This document shows positions 6,133 through 7,523 of a DNA stretch of 7,523 nt, in pieces. The position numbers and the translations under genes are program-made. The notes under the pieces are model-generated. The model was given only the letters and a program-made list of their open reading frames with translations, ran no database searches and had not been told where the DNA came from. Location of the stretch: assembly GCA_021780795.1 (NCBI GenBank), contig JAJXYA010000109.1:1-7523 (forward strand), written 5' to 3'. Source of the stretch: Bacillota bacterium. Its GTDB lineage: Bacteria > Bacillota_A > Clostridia > Clostridiales > Clostridiaceae. Each line of letters opens with the position of its first letter. The stretch's first letter is position 1.

Positions 6133-7134
6133 TTATTTTACTATCCAAGCACTTGGCAGAGGCCTCTCTCCATACTTACTGCTTGGACTGTTTATAAGCT
6201 TACCCTCATAGTACATAACAGAAGATGAACCTCCATCTAGATTAGCCGCATTAACACAGCCTTGTTCTATCATTATATCTTGTACTTCTTTTATTGTAGT
6301 ACCGATTGAATGTAATTGCCTTCCATCTATTACAAGAAAAATAACTGTACCATCTTCCTTTTGACCAATGGCAGTTCTAGGATTAATACCCCAGCCTCCA
6401 TCACCGTATATTTCTATAGGTTTATTATTTATTATAAGAAATGGGCCAAAAGATACTCCTTCTTGTATATTAAGTTCCTTGATTTGGTTTATAGTATAGT
6501 TCCCTAAGGTTAGTACACCATCTTTATCAAACCCTATAAGACTAAAGCTTTTAAAGCCTTTTTCATAATATACGATTTCTCCATCTTTTATAACTATTCC
6601 TGTTGGCACTCCCCCATTTCCTTTTCCCTCAACATCTACAAATCCTGAACCATTAACCCCCGCTATACCATTTTCCTGATTAACTAAGTCCTTTAGGTAG
6701 GTTCCATATTCCCCTAGACTTTTTGAAACCGACAGTTTTATTCTTTTAGGATTCCTAACAGTAAGTATATATCCTTTGTATTTATCACCGGATATATTAG
6801 TAATATTTACAGCAGATTTATCATTTTCTTTAAATAAATCTCCTAGGTCATCACCTTCGGTATCCTCGTTAATTATTTTTATATCCTCCTTATTAGTACC
6901 CTCACTAATGGTTGCCACTGTATTTAAGCTCATTATTTTGTCAATAGCAATATCACTGGCTACAATATTTGCTATATATTGATGTCTCATGGTTACCATG
7001 GTACTTGTGACTAAATAACTTTGTACTCTTGGAAATAACCCAACTCTAATTGAACCTATGCCTATTGCTCCATTTATAATAATAATTAATGCAAAACTTA
7101 AAAAGAATTTTAAAGTTTTCTTTAACAATTTCAT
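6133..7134 (-). CDS. Membrane-anchored phosphodiester glycosidase family protein (NAGPA / DUF2233)
   Basis: A 333-aa protein. It begins with a positive N-terminus and one hydrophobic helix (MKLLKKTLKFF, then a run rich in Ile/Leu/Ala to about residue 25), so it is probably anchored in the membrane with the rest outside. A linker with an acidic stretch (residues about 75-105) leads to a C-terminal NAGPA domain. Seen: AGVNGSGF (158-165), VSFGPFLI (227-234), INPRTAIG (250-257), VIDGR (268-272), ANLDGGSSSVMYYEGK (297-312) and GERPLPSAW (322-330), all hallmarks of the family. Members cleave phosphodiester-linked sugars (human uncovering enzyme NAGPA) or act on cell-wall and exopolysaccharide glycans; the substrate here is unknown. 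I chose ATG 7132-7134 because AAAGGA lies 9 nt upstream. The longer form from GTG 7158 adds 8 residues (MALKGRCS) ahead of that site and lacks a well-spaced ribosome site of its own. Confidence 0.88.
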   Translation of the reverse strand: MKLLKKTLKFFLSFALIIIINGAIGIGSIRVGLFPRVQSYLVTSTMVTMRHQYIANIVASDIAIDKIMSLNTVATISEGTNKEDIKIINEDTEGDDLGDLFKENDKSAVNITNISGDKYKGYILTVRNPKRIKLSVSKSLGEYGTYLKDLVNQENGIAGVNGSGFVDVEGKGNGGVPTGIVIKDGEIVYYEKGFKSFSLIGFDKDGVLTLGNYTINQIKELNIQEGVSFGPFLIINNKPIEIYGDGGWGINPRTAIGQKEDGTVIFLVIDGRQLHSIGTTIKEVQDIMIEQGCVNAANLDGGSSSVMYYEGKLINSPSSKYGERPLPSAWIVK

Positions 7135-7156
7135 AGAACACCGTCCTTTCAAAGCC

Positions 7157-7168
7157 ACACCTAGGTGT
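7157..7168. promoter_or_regulatory. 12-bp perfect palindrome upstream of the NAGPA-like gene, possible operator
   Basis: ACACCTAGGTGT is a perfect 12-bp palindrome 22 bp before the ATG, just upstream of the ribosome site. On the - strand it overlaps a weak -10-like TATACA (7166-7171), with TAGACA at 7191-7196 as a possible -35 (19-bp spacing, longer than ideal). The position would suit a repressor site, but no regulator gene is in view. Confidence 0.35.
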
Positions 7169-7370
7169 ATAATTCACATAAATAGTTGGTTGTCTAATAT
7201 TTATTTACCTGCATTAAATCCTCGTATGTCTAACTGTTTATCATCCTCATTGCTGCAATATTAACGAATTATCATTACTAATATTATCGTATATTTATCT
7301 ATATACTATAGTACGTATTCAGTTATCTGAAGTTACTATCTCATTTTAAAATTATATAAAAATTCAAATA
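7169..7370. other. Intergenic region without a recognised gene
   Basis: Stops are frequent in all frames and I see no RNA gene or riboswitch. It holds short AT-rich palindromes such as TACTATAGTA (7304-7313) and presumably part of the promoter of the NAGPA-like gene. No clear consensus promoter was found apart from the weak pair at 7166-7196. Confidence 0.4.
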
Positions 7371-7421
7371 TTTATAGTATAAAAACAGTATAGGAGGTCT
7401 ATACTGTTTTTATACTATAAA
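7371..7421 (-). terminator. Long perfect-stem terminator overlapping the stop of the right-edge gene
   Basis: A perfect 23-bp inverted repeat (7371-7393 with 7399-7421) has a 5-nt loop (GAGGT on the + strand). Its core on the - strand is AAAAACAGTATAG, loop, CTATACTGTTTTT, the usual A-run/stem/T-run terminator form. The gene's stop codon (7415-7417) lies inside the outer stem. The symmetry means it could also stop + strand transcription. Confidence 0.85.
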
Positions 7422-7523
7422 TTAAATATATCCTTTAGAACCTCATACCTCTCATGAGTAAGAAGAGCATCCTTATCTGTGTTTTTTAGCTTTACAACAT
7501 AAGTCCATCTACCATAAGGATAA
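7415..7523 (-). CDS. C-terminal end of an unrecognised protein (truncated by window edge)
   Basis: The last 35 codons of a - strand gene end at TAG 7415-7417; the frame's first whole codon is 7520-7522. The visible peptide begins YPYGRWTYVVKLKN and ends HERYEVLKDIFNL. It mixes aromatic and charged residues like a folded, soluble protein; no motif is recognised and no function is proposed. Support for a real gene: the other two - strand frames are interrupted, and a strong terminator begins exactly at its stop. The same-strand NAGPA-like gene starts about 280 bp downstream, beyond this terminator, so the two are probably separate units. Confidence 0.6.
   Translation of the reverse strand, partial: YPYGRWTYVVKLKNTDKDALLTHERYEVLKDIFNL

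Noticed and set aside
6776..7264. Short + strand open frames opposite the NAGPA-like gene
   Set aside because: They are antisense to a well-supported gene, low in complexity, and lack ribosome sites.
7391..7398. Shine-Dalgarno-like AGGAGGT on the + strand in a hairpin loop
   Set aside because: No start codon or open frame follows within range; it is the loop of a - strand terminator.

Overview
The window is AT-rich, with A/T-ending codons, purine-rich Shine-Dalgarno sites and stem-loop/T-tract terminators. The proteins resemble low-GC Gram-positive families: TopB carries the DAGREGE form of the Toprim motif rather than DADREGE. Together this points to a Clostridium-like member of the Bacillota. 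I cannot name the species from sequence alone.

Layout, left to right. (1) Positions 1-1754, + strand: the 3' end of an inducible ornithine decarboxylase (speF), then potE, the putrescine/ornithine antiporter. A 14-bp perfect hairpin lies in the gap between them. The pair forms a classic polyamine and acid-tolerance operon: SpeF consumes a proton while making putrescine, and PotE swaps putrescine for ornithine. A very strong terminator follows potE at 1800-1854. (2) 1946-4141, - strand: topB, a full-length DNA topoisomerase III with two C-terminal zinc ribbons, behind a good promoter about 150 nt upstream. (3) 4420-5202, + strand, divergent from topB: a DEDDh 3'-5' exonuclease with a roughly 75-residue C-terminal extension, closed by a bidirectional terminator. 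(4) 5244-5936, - strand: an unusual protein made of two copies of a module resembling AP2/HNH-associated proteins. Both HNH motifs are degraded, and the reading frame has no ATG, GTG or TTG at its expected start; a good Shine-Dalgarno site sits in front of an ATT. (5) 6133-7134, - strand: a membrane-anchored NAGPA-type phosphodiester glycosidase (DUF2233 family). (6) 7415-7523, - strand: the last 35 codons of an unrecognised gene, whose stop codon lies inside a long perfect terminator stem.

Only speF and potE clearly work together. topB and the exonuclease are nucleic-acid enzymes sharing a divergent intergenic region, but nothing in the sequence shows a joint function. The most unusual locus is the duplicated HNH-like gene with its non-canonical or lost start codon. 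I see no CRISPR array, insertion sequence, tRNA, rRNA or convincing multi-gene defence system here.
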